A stretch of 64,000 bases of DNA from Ascoidea asiatica (Eukaryota; Ascomycota; Saccharomycetes; Ascoideales; Ascoideaceae): NCBI GenBank assembly GCA_001600695.1, contig BCKQ01000003.1, forward strand, positions 1,711,934 to 1,775,933, written 5' to 3'. The notes beneath the pieces were generated by a model that had not been told where the DNA came from, did no database searches, and saw only the letters and a program-made list of their open reading frames with translations. A program made the translations under genes and the position numbers. Below, in pieces: positions 40,864 through 51,839 of the stretch (position 1 is its first letter; each line of letters begins with the position of its first letter).

Positions 40864-41839
40864 AGCAAAAGTATCACTCTTTTATTAAAGAAAGAGGATA
40901 TGAAAAAAACAATAATTGAATTGAAATGAGACAAGATATGTGTATATAATAAAATTGAGTAGGAAGATTCGATTTAATTTATATTGGATTTTATATCATT
41001 ATCTCAAATCAGAACCAATTCCAGAATCAGTTTGCCTTTGCTTTTGACCTGCTCGATCTCGTCGTTATCAGGCTATCCGGTTATCGCATAGTAAGAACTA
41101 AATGCACGAGCATCACAGCTGTTAAATTCCGGAAAAGCGCGCTGGCCAGAGCACCGGCTAGCCGCAATAGTATGGGAGTACTATGTGCAAATAGCACCGA
41201 AACAGCCATGCTATCCCTTTCCTTAATATTTCTCACTTTCTCACTAAATCTTACAAGATTTTGTTACTACGACCAGTCACAAAATAATCAAAACTGAATT
41301 TCTCATACAAACCACATGTAGTTGAGAAATCTAAAACATTATTAAGTTGAGAGCTATCAGAGAAAACCTTTATCAGATACATTTACATCATAAGTACAGG
41401 TAAAGAAAATTAATTCTCACAGTATTTTTCCTGGAATTCTTCTACTTTTAATTTTACTTTTAGCTCGCAAATTTGACAAAGAAGGGAAGAAAAACTAGAA
41501 TATATTGTATTAGATATTTATTTATTTACTTACTAACAATTGATTTTAAAGGATTATCAGGAAGTAACAGTAAATACTCCTACTACTATTTTATGCTTTA
41601 ATTATGTAATTGGAATAAGGTTAGGACGTCCCCGTTTAGTTCGAGGCTTGTTATTATGTGGCGGTGCAGTTATATTTCATTATTTTAATACTTTATTATT
41701 CTAATTTCCAAATTCATCTAAATTGAACAGGATTTGGAAAAGACTAGACATATCTTTAACATTAATTCCAGAATTTATGTTTAAAAAAAATAGCCCACTA
41801 TATTGTATATACATAGATATTTATCAATATTGTCAATGA
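40864..41839. promoter_or_regulatory. VPS70 upstream region with GC island
   Basis: AT-rich ends surround a GC-rich island at about 41030-41220, which contains the palindrome TTCCGGAA (41127-41134) and AAGCGCGCTGGCC. The rest up to the SLC1 stop is ordinary AT-rich sequence. No gene is seen. Confidence 0.5.
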
Positions 41840-42709
41840 TTATTCAACATTACTTAATAATGCTGTAGTTTCAGAATTTGAAGCTGTTTGATTGACTTTA
41901 GTTAAAGTTGATTTAGATGAAAAACAACATGAAGAAGAAAATGATTCTGAATAACCTAATTTATTTACTTCATTTAACATTAATTCTCTAGTTGTATTAC
42001 ATAATTCACTAACATTTTCTTTTTTCAAATTTTTTGTTTCAATTGGATCTAAAACATTAATTGTAATTATACCTTTTTCAAAAATTTTTCTTTTAAAATT
42101 TATTAATTTTGAAGTATTTGAAACTATTACTGGTATAATTGGAATATGTGCATCAACAGCTAAATGAAATGCACCTTTTTTAAAAGGTAATAAAACTGGT
42201 TCATTTGAATATGATCTTGTACCTTCTGGAAATATCCATAATGCTCTTTTTTTATCTTTAATTTTATTTAAAGCTTTATTTAATGTATCTATACTTTCTT
42301 TTTTATTTTTTCTATTTAAAAAAAATGTACCACTTAATAACATAAACCAACCTAAAATTGGTATATATTTTAATGATTCTTTTGCTGTAACAACACATCC
42401 TTTTGGAAAAACTCTACCTAAAATTAACATATCTAATGATGATTGATGATTGGCAATTATAATTGCAGGTAATTTATCTTTTTTAACATTTTTTTCGTTA
42501 TTAATTATAATTTTTATACCTAGAATTTTACTAAATGAATAATAAAATAATCTTGCAACTGACCATTGAGTTAAATGATTTTTACCAATTAATGAAAAAA
42601 TTGTTGAAGCTATAACTCCATAAAGTGCACATCCCATAAATATATTTGCAGCAATAAAAGTTTTGAAATAAAACTTAATAGTTGAACAACCCATTTTACA
42701 CTCTTTCAA
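41840..42709 (-). CDS. SLC1: 1-acyl-sn-glycerol-3-phosphate acyltransferase
   Basis: This 289-residue PlsC-family enzyme makes phosphatidic acid from lysophosphatidic acid in the ER and lipid droplets. Motifs are NHQSSLD (87-93, the HX4D catalytic pair), ESLKYIPILGWFM and GTFFLNR (motif II), PEGTRS (161-166, substrate phosphate binding) and IPIIPVIVSNTS (motif IV). Alignment with baker's yeast Slc1 is close from GVIASTIFSLIGKNHLTQW onward. Two hydrophobic segments lie at the N-terminus (about 14-42). The first in-frame ATG gives MKECKMGCS; the second, at Met6, gives MGCST and an equally plausible start. The Ser/Thr-rich tail is typical. Confidence 0.93.
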   Translation of the reverse strand: MKECKMGCSTIKFYFKTFIAANIFMGCALYGVIASTIFSLIGKNHLTQWSVARLFYYSFSKILGIKIIINNEKNVKKDKLPAIIIANHQSSLDMLILGRVFPKGCVVTAKESLKYIPILGWFMLLSGTFFLNRKNKKESIDTLNKALNKIKDKKRALWIFPEGTRSYSNEPVLLPFKKGAFHLAVDAHIPIIPVIVSNTSKLINFKRKIFEKGIITINVLDPIETKNLKKENVSELCNTTRELMLNEVNKLGYSESFSSSCCFSSKSTLTKVNQTASNSETTALLSNVE

Positions 42710-43558
42710 TAATAAAAAAACCTAGCTAGTCATTAATTCATAAATAATCAATATGATTCTCTCATGAAAAAAAAAAAAATACAATATTGAAATACAGTAA
42801 CGTTAAAGCTAACTGTTATATTTTGAATTGCATTGGCTTTCATTGTTAAAGAATTTCACCCGGTTTTTTTCAGCTTTCCCGGTTTTGATCTCAAAAGCAC
42901 AAAAACAGCACGTGTAACTAGTTTAACTGGTCGAAACTCCATACTTGTTTCGTTCTTGAGCTTAATTTGTTGGGCACAAAGCGGATCAGAAAAACAAGAA
43001 GCCGGCTAACTTTCGCAATCGGCTACTGATTTAAAGTTTAGAACAAGCTTCAATCTTTCACAAATGCAATTTTTACCCCTTTGAGGATAGTTATAAGATC
43101 AGGTGACCAACACTTTAAAAATATGTGCCCATACTCCCAACAGATGGTATGCAATAATAAAATAAGTTATAAAATTAAGAGAGAGATTAATCAAGTTATT
43201 TGAAATTTATTTAAAATATGCAATATTTATATATCTACTGTATTTATATAAAGGTAGATCATGATGGGAACCACAGAAACATATCTTGAAAGAAAAAAAT
43301 AAAAATAATCCCCAGGAAAATGAAGATATGAAAAAAAAAGTAATATGAAAAAAAAAATAAATGAATCGATAAGACAAAATTAGAAAAAATATATAGAGTA
43401 ACAATAAAAATTAGACTAAAGCAATAAAGTAAATTAATAAGTTGTATGAGATGGAAATGAAAGAAAAGAAAATATTTTATCGTAATAGTTAGTAGTAGAA
43501 TTATCAAAAGGTGTAATCAACTTCACTAATAACTAACTTCTTTGTACATTTGTTAAAT
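42710..43558. promoter_or_regulatory. SLC1 upstream region
   Basis: It holds a GC-richer patch at about 42840-43110 with CACGTG at 42909-42914, then AT-rich 3' sequence of the large minus-strand gene to the right. Overlapping minus-strand Phe/Ile-rich frames (43207-43507) are composition-driven and are not called. Confidence 0.5.
42909..42914. promoter_or_regulatory. CACGTG E-box upstream of SLC1
   Basis: This exact palindromic CACGTG lies 200 bases upstream of the SLC1 start. It is a Cbf1/Pho4/Ino2-4-like core; SLC1 is a phospholipid gene, but the flanks do not give the full Ino2/4 consensus (CATGTGAAAT). Confidence 0.35.
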
Positions 43559-45441
43559 TTACATTCCAAATGCTTTCATTAATGCATTTGTCGCATCATC
43601 TTCATCATCATCTTCATCAATAACTTCTTCTTTTTCAATTACATTGAAATTGTTACCTTTTATTATTTTATTATGATAATCCTCACTTATATTGATATTT
43701 CCATTATTTTTGAAATTTGCTCCAGAAAATACAACATCTTTAAGATATGTAGAATTTAAATTCGAATTTAGATTATTACCAGTATTTACTTCAATAACTG
43801 TATCATTACCTCCATCAATAATTGTTGAATCTGAAGAATGTGCAATATTTATTTTATTATTATTGAAAAATTTATTTTTATCTTCATTCTCATTATTTTC
43901 ATAAAAAATTAAATTCGAATCTTCATCATCAGATAAATTTTCACTTGAACTTATAGCTAATAATGGATCAATACCCATTTTTAAAGCATTTGAATAATCT
44001 TTATTTACTTTTAAATTATTTAATTCATTTATATCATTTTCAATTAATTCATTCTCTAAATAATCAATATCATCAATTTTATTATTTAAATCCAGATTTA
44101 AATTCAGATTTAAACTTGAATTAATATCTGAATTTTGAAAAGCTTTTAAAAATGAAATTGGAGATTTACTCATTAAAATATTTTCTTCTTCAATATCTTT
44201 ATCGATAATTTTATTACTCATTAATAAATTTTTCTTTTTTTTAGATTTTTGAACTGAATTTAATAAATCGAATTCACTAAATGAATTTTTGATAATTTTA
44301 TCAATATTTTCTTTTTCTTCTTCATCTTCATACTCATCATAAATATCATAATTTCCTAGTTTAAACCCAGTTATTGTATTATGTTTTTCATCACTATAAA
44401 CAATAGTATTTTCATTTTCTTGCTCATGTTCATTTCCTTCTTCTTTTCCATTTTCATTTGCAATACTTTCATCATTTACATCAGCTGTTTTTATAATTGC
44501 TTTACCATTACTATCTATTGATAAAGTCATATGACGTTTATTTGCTTTTATAATTGATTTACTTGAAAAATTTGATTCAATTATTGGACTGTTTTTTTTA
44601 TATATATTTTCATTTAAAATTTTTTTTTCTTTAAATTTAAATTTTGAATTTAATTTTGGACTTAATTTAGAAAATGATTTCATATTCAAATTTGAATTGT
44701 TATGTAAATTATTTTGAAAATTATTTGATTTTTTGATTGGTGAACTTTTTGGATGATTTCTTTTTATTAATTTGGAATTATTATTTTTAAGTAAACGAGA
44801 ATTTAAGGAAGGAGAAGTGCTTTGAATATTTTGAATATTCTTAATAAAATTAAAATCATTATTATCATTGAATATAGCTGGTGGTGATAATAACGGAGAA
44901 GAAAAAAAATTTAAATTTTTACTTAAATTTTTATTTATTTTTATTTTCTTTGAATTCAAATTATATTGATTCAAATTTAAATCTAAGGATAATTCATTAA
45001 TTGAAGAAAATGATCTTTTTTTAAATTTTGATAATTTATTTTCTATCTTGTTATCTATATTATCTTTGACTAAATTTACAGATTCAATTTGAATTTCATT
45101 ATTAATTTGATCATTTTCATTTGATGTTGAAAAGTAATAATTTTTATATAAGGGAGAAGATTGAATAATTGAAGAAAAACAAGATGAAGAATTATTATTA
45201 ATTTTATAATTTGGAGAATTTGAAGAAAATGGAGAAGAAGAAGGATAAATTGAAGAAGAAGAGTTTATATTATTATTATTGTTGTTACTAAAATTTATTA
45301 TCATGTTATTATCAAATTTTTGAGTTTTATCATTATATAGATTTATATTATCAATATTAATAAAAGAAGGAGAAGATAAAACGTCTAGTGGATTAACCAT
45401 TGAATTCAGGATTAAATTATCGTTATTATTCATATTAGTAA

Positions 45442-45472
<31 letters not shown>

Positions 45473-46006
45473 ACTAATAAATGAAGATTGTTTTGGCAAG
45501 GGTAATGGATCATCATTAAAATTATTAAATTTAAATTTTGATTTATTATTAGTATTATTAGTGTTAATGTTATTAATATTATTGTGGTAATTATTATCTT
45601 TAATTAGAGAATTTATATTTGAATTTGAAGAAGATTTAAATTTTGATTTAGTTGGAGTTTGAAAATTTAAGTTTATATTTGAATTGATATTTGAATTAAT
45701 GATAATATTTGAATCATTTATATATTTATTAAAATTTTTCAAAGAAGAAGATGGAGTTGAAATTGTTGAATTTGAAGATTTTAAAGATTTTGATGAAATT
45801 GAAGGAGATCTATTATTATTGTTATTATTATTATCTAAATTAATTTTCATAATTGGAGAAGAATGATCTGGAGTGCCAGCTTTTATTACAGAAGCAGATG
45901 TAATTGAAGGTAATATTGAAGATGTATCTACTATAAAACTGTTATTATTATTGTTATTATTAGTAATATTAGAATTAATATTATTATTATGATCTATTGA
46001 GTTCAT
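43559..46006 (-). CDS. Large Asn/Ser-rich protein, unidentified, regulator-like
   Basis: This 815-residue protein is not recognised. It is dominated by Asn, Ser and Lys, with Asn runs near the N-terminus and several SP/TP-rich patches (GTPDHSSPIMK, FSSPLLSPPAIF, HPKSSPIKKS, SPIIESN, KSPISFLKAF) that look like proline-directed kinase targets. Two less biased segments stand out: KRHMTLSIDSNGKAIIKTADV (mid-protein) and a short C-terminus, DATNALMKAFGM, after an acidic run; short terminal motifs like these often mediate binding. KKKKN-type basic clusters could be nuclear localisation signals. The composition, phosphosites and 4.26-kb upstream region with a G1/S-type site suggest a cell-cycle or transcription regulator, but that is inference. 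Confidence 0.7.
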
Positions 46007-46149
46007 GATGAAATTTTTGTTGAATGAGTTTATATGCCTTTTATAATGATAATATATGATAAATAAGATTTTAGTGTCTTTAGTTGTAAGATGAAAAAGA
46101 AAATAAAAAAGAAAGAATATAAAAAAAGAATATAAAGAGAAAAAAATGA

Positions 46150-46185
46150 ATGAGTGAGTGAAAGAGTGAGTGAGTGAGTAAGTTA
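46150..46185. repeat. GAGT-type tetramer repeat
   Basis: Repeated GAGT/GTGA units with minor interruptions, 150 bases upstream of the large Asn-rich gene. Confidence 0.75.
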
Positions 46186-46945
46186 ATTTAATGTATTGAT
46201 GAAAAATAAAATATTATTTGAATATAGTAATTGTGAAACTAAATTATTGAAAGAATGAAATTATTTAGTAAATGAATTGATTTAGAATAGTAAAAGTAAT
46301 GTTAAATTTAAGTATTGAAAAGTTATAATATTGAATTGTGTTGAATTGTTTATTTATTTAATTTATTTTTGTTTTATTAATTCCTCTTTTGAAATCAATG
46401 TTGTTGTAATGTAGAAACCAAGAGCAACAAGAAATGAAATAAAGTGTACGGAAAATAATTTTTTTCTAAAAAAGTGAAAAAAAATAAATAAATGATAAAT
46501 GATAAATGACAAATAATAAATGACGAATGATAAATGAAGAAAGAATTTTATAAATTTTAAAATGGATGGAATTGAAGGAAAATGAAAATGGATGGATTTT
46601 TTTTTAGATAATATTTAACCGTATGGAATTTTAAAAGGATTTTAATCCAGGATTTTTATTAAAATTGATAATTTTACTGATTAAAGAAAGAGAAAGAGAA
46701 TGAGATTGTAGGAGAGAAACGATTGAAATGTATTAATATGGATGTGAATATGAATAAATATAAATATAAGAATGATTATTTGTTGATGATATTGATATCA
46801 TTAATATTAATATATTGATATTGATATGGATATGAATGGAATTGAAATATCAAATAAATAACAATATTGATAAGATCTAAGGATAAATATATTTGTATAT
46901 GTGTATATATTGATAGGATATAAATATAATGAAATAATTGAAATT

Positions 46946-46996
46946 TGATATGAAATGATATGATATGATAAGATATGATATGATATGATATGGTAT
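46946..46996. repeat. GATAT pentamer repeat
   Basis: About eight GATAT units with one AAGAT and two GGTAT variants. The same unit is used as in the VAC8 upstream run at 22893-22939. Confidence 0.85.
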
Positions 46997-47071
46997 GGTG
47001 AAAATGAAAGGATTAATTGGGATTTGAAGTGATATTTGCCTTATTGAGCTACCAAGTAAATATATTTAGCT

Positions 47072-47083
47072 TACAGTACTGTA
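47072..47083. promoter_or_regulatory. Palindrome TACAGTACTGTA
   Basis: A perfect 12-bp palindrome. AGTACTG also occurs near 29350. Function is unknown. Confidence 0.4.
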
Positions 47084-47566
47084 GTGAAAAGTTGCAGTAA
47101 AAGTACTAACAGCACTAATCCGGTATACTTTCAATAAAATGGTAAAGTATTGAAATGGCCTTAGAATCAAATCAATTATTTCAATGGACAATAAATAATA
47201 AAAAGAATAGTAAATTAAAAATTATTCAATTGAATATTCATCAGAATATCAGAGTATTTTGAATCCTTTTTATATTCTGATGGACAATATTCAAATGTTC
47301 AGTTTCAAGAGATGCAAAACTTGAAGGAACAAAGTCATATATTGATCGTAATTACTAATTATTTTATGATAGATATCAAAAGTCAATCATCACTCAAAAT
47401 TCTGTCTTTCTCAATTACAATTGATTATTCAAATTAATTTTAAATTAATTTTAAATTAATTTCAAATTGATCTTTGATTTATCTCAAGAAATTGTTAAAT
47501 TGATTTCTGGGATAATTTCATTTCTTGTTTGTTTGTTGTTGATACGGTGATTAATTACTTCATTAA

Positions 47567-47578
47567 TTACTCGAGTAA
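47567..47578. promoter_or_regulatory. Palindrome TTACTCGAGTAA
   Basis: A perfect 12-bp palindrome flanked on both sides by GGTGATTAATTAC/GTAACGGTAATTAA-like sequence. It is a possible dimer site, with function unknown. Confidence 0.35.
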
Positions 47579-47635
47579 CGGTAATTAAATTTCAATTCAC
47601 TTCAATTTAATCCTAGCCAGAAGTATTAATCATTT

Positions 47636-47647
47636 ACGCGTTTCGTG
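47636..47647. promoter_or_regulatory. Overlapping MCB and SCB (reverse strand CACGAAACGCGT)
   Basis: The plus strand reads ACGCGTTTCGTG, so the minus strand reads CACGAAACGCGT: an SBF box (CACGAAA) overlapping an MBF box (ACGCGT). ACGC/CACGC elements recur within about 130 bases. It lies about 1.6 kb upstream of the minus-strand Asn-rich gene and 2.6 kb upstream of the plus-strand gene. Confidence 0.45.
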
Positions 47648-50266
47648 TTTTTTTTAGTTTGTGTTTCAGATTTGTCACCTGTAAGAAAAATAAAAACGCT
47701 GTTCCACCCACGCAAAGTAGCGTTTCAGGTTCCGTTTCCGTATTTATCTTAATGTGAACGCGACGCTCCCTCAATCCTTGCAAGCTTGTAATTGGTTCCC
47801 AATTTTAAGAATTCTAGATTTTAAGATTTCTAGATATCCAGGTTACTTGGTAACCATGTTGCCAGGCTGCCATGTTTCCATGTTGAAATTGGATGAATTC
47901 TCGTATTTACGGTAAAATCACGAGCTTAGTGCTTGTATTTTCCAACAACGTTAATTATTAACTGCTCTCTTTCAAGGGATACAATTCTAGATTCATTTGG
48001 AATCAATTCAAGCCAAAGCACATCCTATCTAGTCAAGATGTAATAGATTTCTGACTGGAATAATAGGTGAAAAATAAAGTAACGTTTCAATTCTTAACTT
48101 TTCATCTTTTCTTTTAGTATTATTACGGAAGTAATTTAAATTCAACATTTGTTTTAAACATGAAATTTGAAATATCTTAAAAACTTGCGTTGCAACATAA
48201 ACCTAAAGGTCCGTTTCCTTCATGAAAACACAGCTTTTGCTATTGTAGATTTGCAACAAGAGGGTAACTTTATATGGTAAAATAAACAAACTTTTCCATT
48301 TATATGGATTCAATGTAATAAGAGGCACTACAGAGTATCTACTTTTTAAAACCATTATATTGGGTCAACTGTAATTGAAATCTATTTTTCAGATACACTT
48401 CTTCTATGATGCTCTTGAGACAAATTCAAAGAGAACAATTTTTCACTTAACTTTACAATATATTGACAGCAAACTTTTTTTTATTTATTCTTCTTGTCTC
48501 CTCATTTCTAAACACTTCAATCTCCATAGATATTTTATGGAACCCAAAATACTCCAGTTTAAATTGTATAACTGTTTAACCATGGTTATTTTCTAATGGT
48601 AGCTTGTGACAGTAGAAAAATATGCACCCCACAATTAATTCAGCATATTTTAGGATTACTAACTATTGCTTACATGCAGGGAAACAGTAATGTACTTCAA
48701 AATACCTCCGTGTAATACATTATGCCTTATTTAGCAACTCCGGGACTAGTTGAGCATCCGCCGGCCAAATACCGACGTGAGGAACACGGCTGTTCCCCTC
48801 CTCAAATGCTTCGGGTGGAGATCTTCTGTCCATTATAACTTCACTAATTTTGTTTTTTCTCAGTATTTTTAAGCTTATTTCTTTCTTTCTTCAGGTCATT
48901 CCAGAATTCTGAAGTGGTAAAAATGGGAGTTATTTAGTTTCTCCATAACCAAACTATTGTCACAAGCCTGTTTTGTCTAAAAATATAGTAATATACCCTC
49001 ATTTGTGTCTAGCCAATAAAATGTGTCAACAAATGCTAAATATGCTTAAAAATCAGAGTTGAAATATCCAATAAATAAAATTCCAGAATAGTGTAAATTG
49101 TGTAAGTTGTGTAAGTAGTGCAACTTGATTTGTGTAAATATGGTTAGTCTAATGCTTTATCTAAAGCTTTATCTCCAATACAAGAAAGCTTACACTTCTT
49201 GCTATTGGTTATTCCAATTTCAATTGCTTATTGCTATCTTCTTTTACTTTTATTATCTTCCTTTGCTCTTTGCTATTGCTTTTACTTTTGCTTTTTCCTT
49301 TTTATTCTCGTACGATTCCTTGTTATTCCTACCAATCACTTTCACTCATTCAACGATTGTTCTTTATTCAAATCAATTCCTATTAATTGTCTTTTTTTGA
49401 TTACGAAATATGACAAAAATTCAAAAGTTTTACCTTCAAATCTAAAACTAAAAAAAACAAAAACATAAAAAAATATAAAAAAAACACTCATAGTCAATCC
49501 AACAGTATTCTTAAATTTATTCAAATAAAAAAATATAGCCCAATTATGTATTCTTATAAAAATATTTTAGTTTTCAATCTACGAGTATAATCGAGTTCAT
49601 TTATGCACTTATTCCAATATTTTACTTAAACTTATGCTATAAACTTTCTTCTTTTTCTTCTTTATGAAAAATTTATATAAATTTCATTCAACTATTTCAT
49701 AAATTTCATAAATTTCATAATTCTTTTATGTAATTTTTTTTATTGTTTGCTATCTCTTTCATATATTATTTTTCTAGCATCTTTTATCTTTTTTAATTAA
49801 TTTAATTTTTATATTTTTGTATGCTTTACGAATAAATTCCAATTCCACGTACAGGAAATATTGATGTAGTGTATTTTCACTTTATTTACATTGAAATTAT
49901 AAACTTTTGATGGGTTAAATGCCCAGAAGACTAATAAAAACTAAAATAAACTAAAATAAAGTAAACCACTCTAGAAAATAACAATAATTTGTTAACTATT
50001 ACACATTACTTATTATGTAATTCAATTTTCCCCCATTTGAAATTTTTATCTCTTCTTATTTCTTGCTTTTAATATAAATAGCTTTCTTCTTCCATTTATT
50101 TTTGTTTCTTTCATTTCACCTCTATATTTATATATACATATTTCATTCAGATATATACAGTTATATTTTAATTCTTTCAATTCTTTCGTCTCTAACAATT
50201 TTTTCTATATTATTTCAGTTAGTCTTTTGCTTATTATAATCATCTCTAATATACAGTATATACAAA

Positions 50267-51583
50267 ATGTCTGCTGGTGGAGATTCTTCTATTGCAGCTA
50301 TCATTGATTCTTTAACTAATGGTGCTGCTCCTGGTACTGGTTCAAAACTTTTAGTTGAACAATCAAATGCAATGTTTAATGGTAATGTACCACTTTATCT
50401 TAAACAATATGCTTTAGGTATTCAACATTCTGTTTTTGGTGGTTATGCAAGTGGAACAAAAGATAAAGTACCTTCTGCTATATTTTCTGCAATTTTTGGA
50501 ATTTTCTTCTTAGTACATTTATTTATCTTTATTAAAAATTATTCAAGAGCTCATAAATTTTATTATTCTTTAGGTTTATCTTTTTATTCTTTGATGAGAT
50601 TTATTGGGTTTTTATTAAGAGCAATTTGGTCAAGAGATACTTTACAAGTTGAAGTTGGATTAGCTTCAAACATTTTAATTGTTGTACCTTCAATAATTTT
50701 AGCTGGTTTAAATTTGGCTTTTGCTCAAAGAATTTTCACTTGGAGACATCCAAGAATTGGTGCTTCAAAACAATTTTGGGCAATAATGTTAACAATTTAT
50801 TCAATTGTTGCTGGAGTTGTAGTTATGGCTATAATTGCAGATTCTATTATAATTTTATATTATCTTGGTGAATCTCATTTTAATATGTGTAAAAAAGTTG
50901 CAAGAGCTGCTTCTTTATTGGCTGTTTTATTTTCTGTAGCTGCATCAACTTTAATTATTTTAGCTTATATGTTTAAACCTGGTTCAAAAAACAATGATTT
51001 ATTAATTTATCAACCATGGTGGATTGAAAGTTTTAAACCAAGTTATTTTGTTAAAAAAAATTCAATTTTAAAAGCTGAACAAGTTTTCACTCAAAGTCCA
51101 AATTATGATTCTTCAAAACATATTGTTAGAGTTATTGCTTCTTCTTTACATCATTATAATAAAATTGAAGATGTTGTTGGAACTGGTGAGGTTGGAACTT
51201 TAGAAAAACCGGTTTTATCTCATAATTGCTCAATTATATTAATTTCAATTACAACTCTTTTTCTTTTGATTGGTGCTTTATTTAGATGTGTTTCAACTTT
51301 TATTGATCAACAACTTGCTCATCAATCTTGGATTTATAAACCTGTTGTAATGTATATGATGTATGGTGTTCTAGAAGTTTTAGTTAATATCCTGTATATC
51401 TTTTGGAGAGTTGATTTAAGATTTTATAAACCTGATAGATTACCAAAAAATTTTGTTTCAGGTTTTTCAAATTCACTTCATTCTGGTTCAACTTCAACCA
51501 ATGAAAAAGAAATTAATGATGTTGATAATAATACCCAACCTATTGCTACAAATCCAAACTCAAACCAAATCAATGATGTTTAG
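50267..51583 (+). CDS. Seven-span fungal membrane protein, DUF3112-like
   Basis: In this 438-residue protein seven hydrophobic spans are visible, at roughly 66-86, 95-115, 129-150, 169-193, 213-237, 317-337 and 355-374. The block AHKFYYSLGLSFYSLMRFIGFLLRAIWSRD resembles fungal DUF3112 proteins (S-R...LR-x-IGF-x-LR), but the family name is from memory and is moderately certain. The N-terminus (about 1-65) is hydrophilic with no cleavable signal. The C-terminus (about 390-438) is a Ser/Thr/Asn-rich tail. Codon use is the strongly biased Gly-GGT, Ala-GCT, Leu-TTA pattern seen in well expressed genes. One rare CTG codon sits in the last span (residue 376). It is transcribed away from the 4.26-kb gap with a pyrimidine-rich leader. 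No substrate or role can be assigned. Confidence 0.75.
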   Translation: MSAGGDSSIAAIIDSLTNGAAPGTGSKLLVEQSNAMFNGNVPLYLKQYALGIQHSVFGGYASGTKDKVPSAIFSAIFGIFFLVHLFIFIKNYSRAHKFYYSLGLSFYSLMRFIGFLLRAIWSRDTLQVEVGLASNILIVVPSIILAGLNLAFAQRIFTWRHPRIGASKQFWAIMLTIYSIVAGVVVMAIIADSIIILYYLGESHFNMCKKVARAASLLAVLFSVAASTLIILAYMFKPGSKNNDLLIYQPWWIESFKPSYFVKKNSILKAEQVFTQSPNYDSSKHIVRVIASSLHHYNKIEDVVGTGEVGTLEKPVLSHNCSIILISITTLFLLIGALFRCVSTFIDQQLAHQSWIYKPVVMYMMYGVLEVLVNILYIFWRVDLRFYKPDRLPKNFVSGFSNSLHSGSTSTNEKEINDVDNNTQPIATNPNSNQINDV

Positions 51584-51839
51584 TTTAATTAAATATTCAC
51601 TTAATTGATTTTTAGTTTATTTTTCAAGAAAAAAACATTTAATATCACACTTTTTTCAAATTTTAGTTAGTCTCTTTTACTTATAATTAGATAGTTAGTT
51701 AATAATGCTTAAATAAAAATTATTTTTTATTTTTTAACTGTCAATTTGATAACCAGAAAAACTAAATCGAATTCTGGAATAAGAGCAAAAAAAAATATTG
51801 TATTGATGAGATTATGTAAAAAATTTGAATATTTTTTCT

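Larger units (their letters stand above)
46007..50266. other. 4.26-kb gene-free divergent intergenic region
   Basis: No frame longer than about 90 codons is seen, and none resembles a protein. From the left: simple repeats (GAGT units about 46150-46185, GATAT units 46946-46996), a palindrome TACAGTACTGTA (47072-47083), the palindrome TTACTCGAGTAA (47567-47578), an ACGCGTTTCGTG element (47636-47647) in a GC-richer block to about 47900, AT-rich sequence with small frames, a GC-richer patch (48725-48840), pyrimidine-rich tracts (49180-49340), and a T/C-rich leader just before the right-hand gene. It could be a long promoter with untranslated leaders, ncRNA genes, a centromere or an origin; the sequence alone does not decide. 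Confidence 0.6.

Noticed and set aside
48375-49524. Several 60-90 codon frames in the 4.26-kb gap
   Set aside because: They are Phe/Leu/Tyr-rich, overlap in different registers or follow pyrimidine runs, and have no family resemblance.
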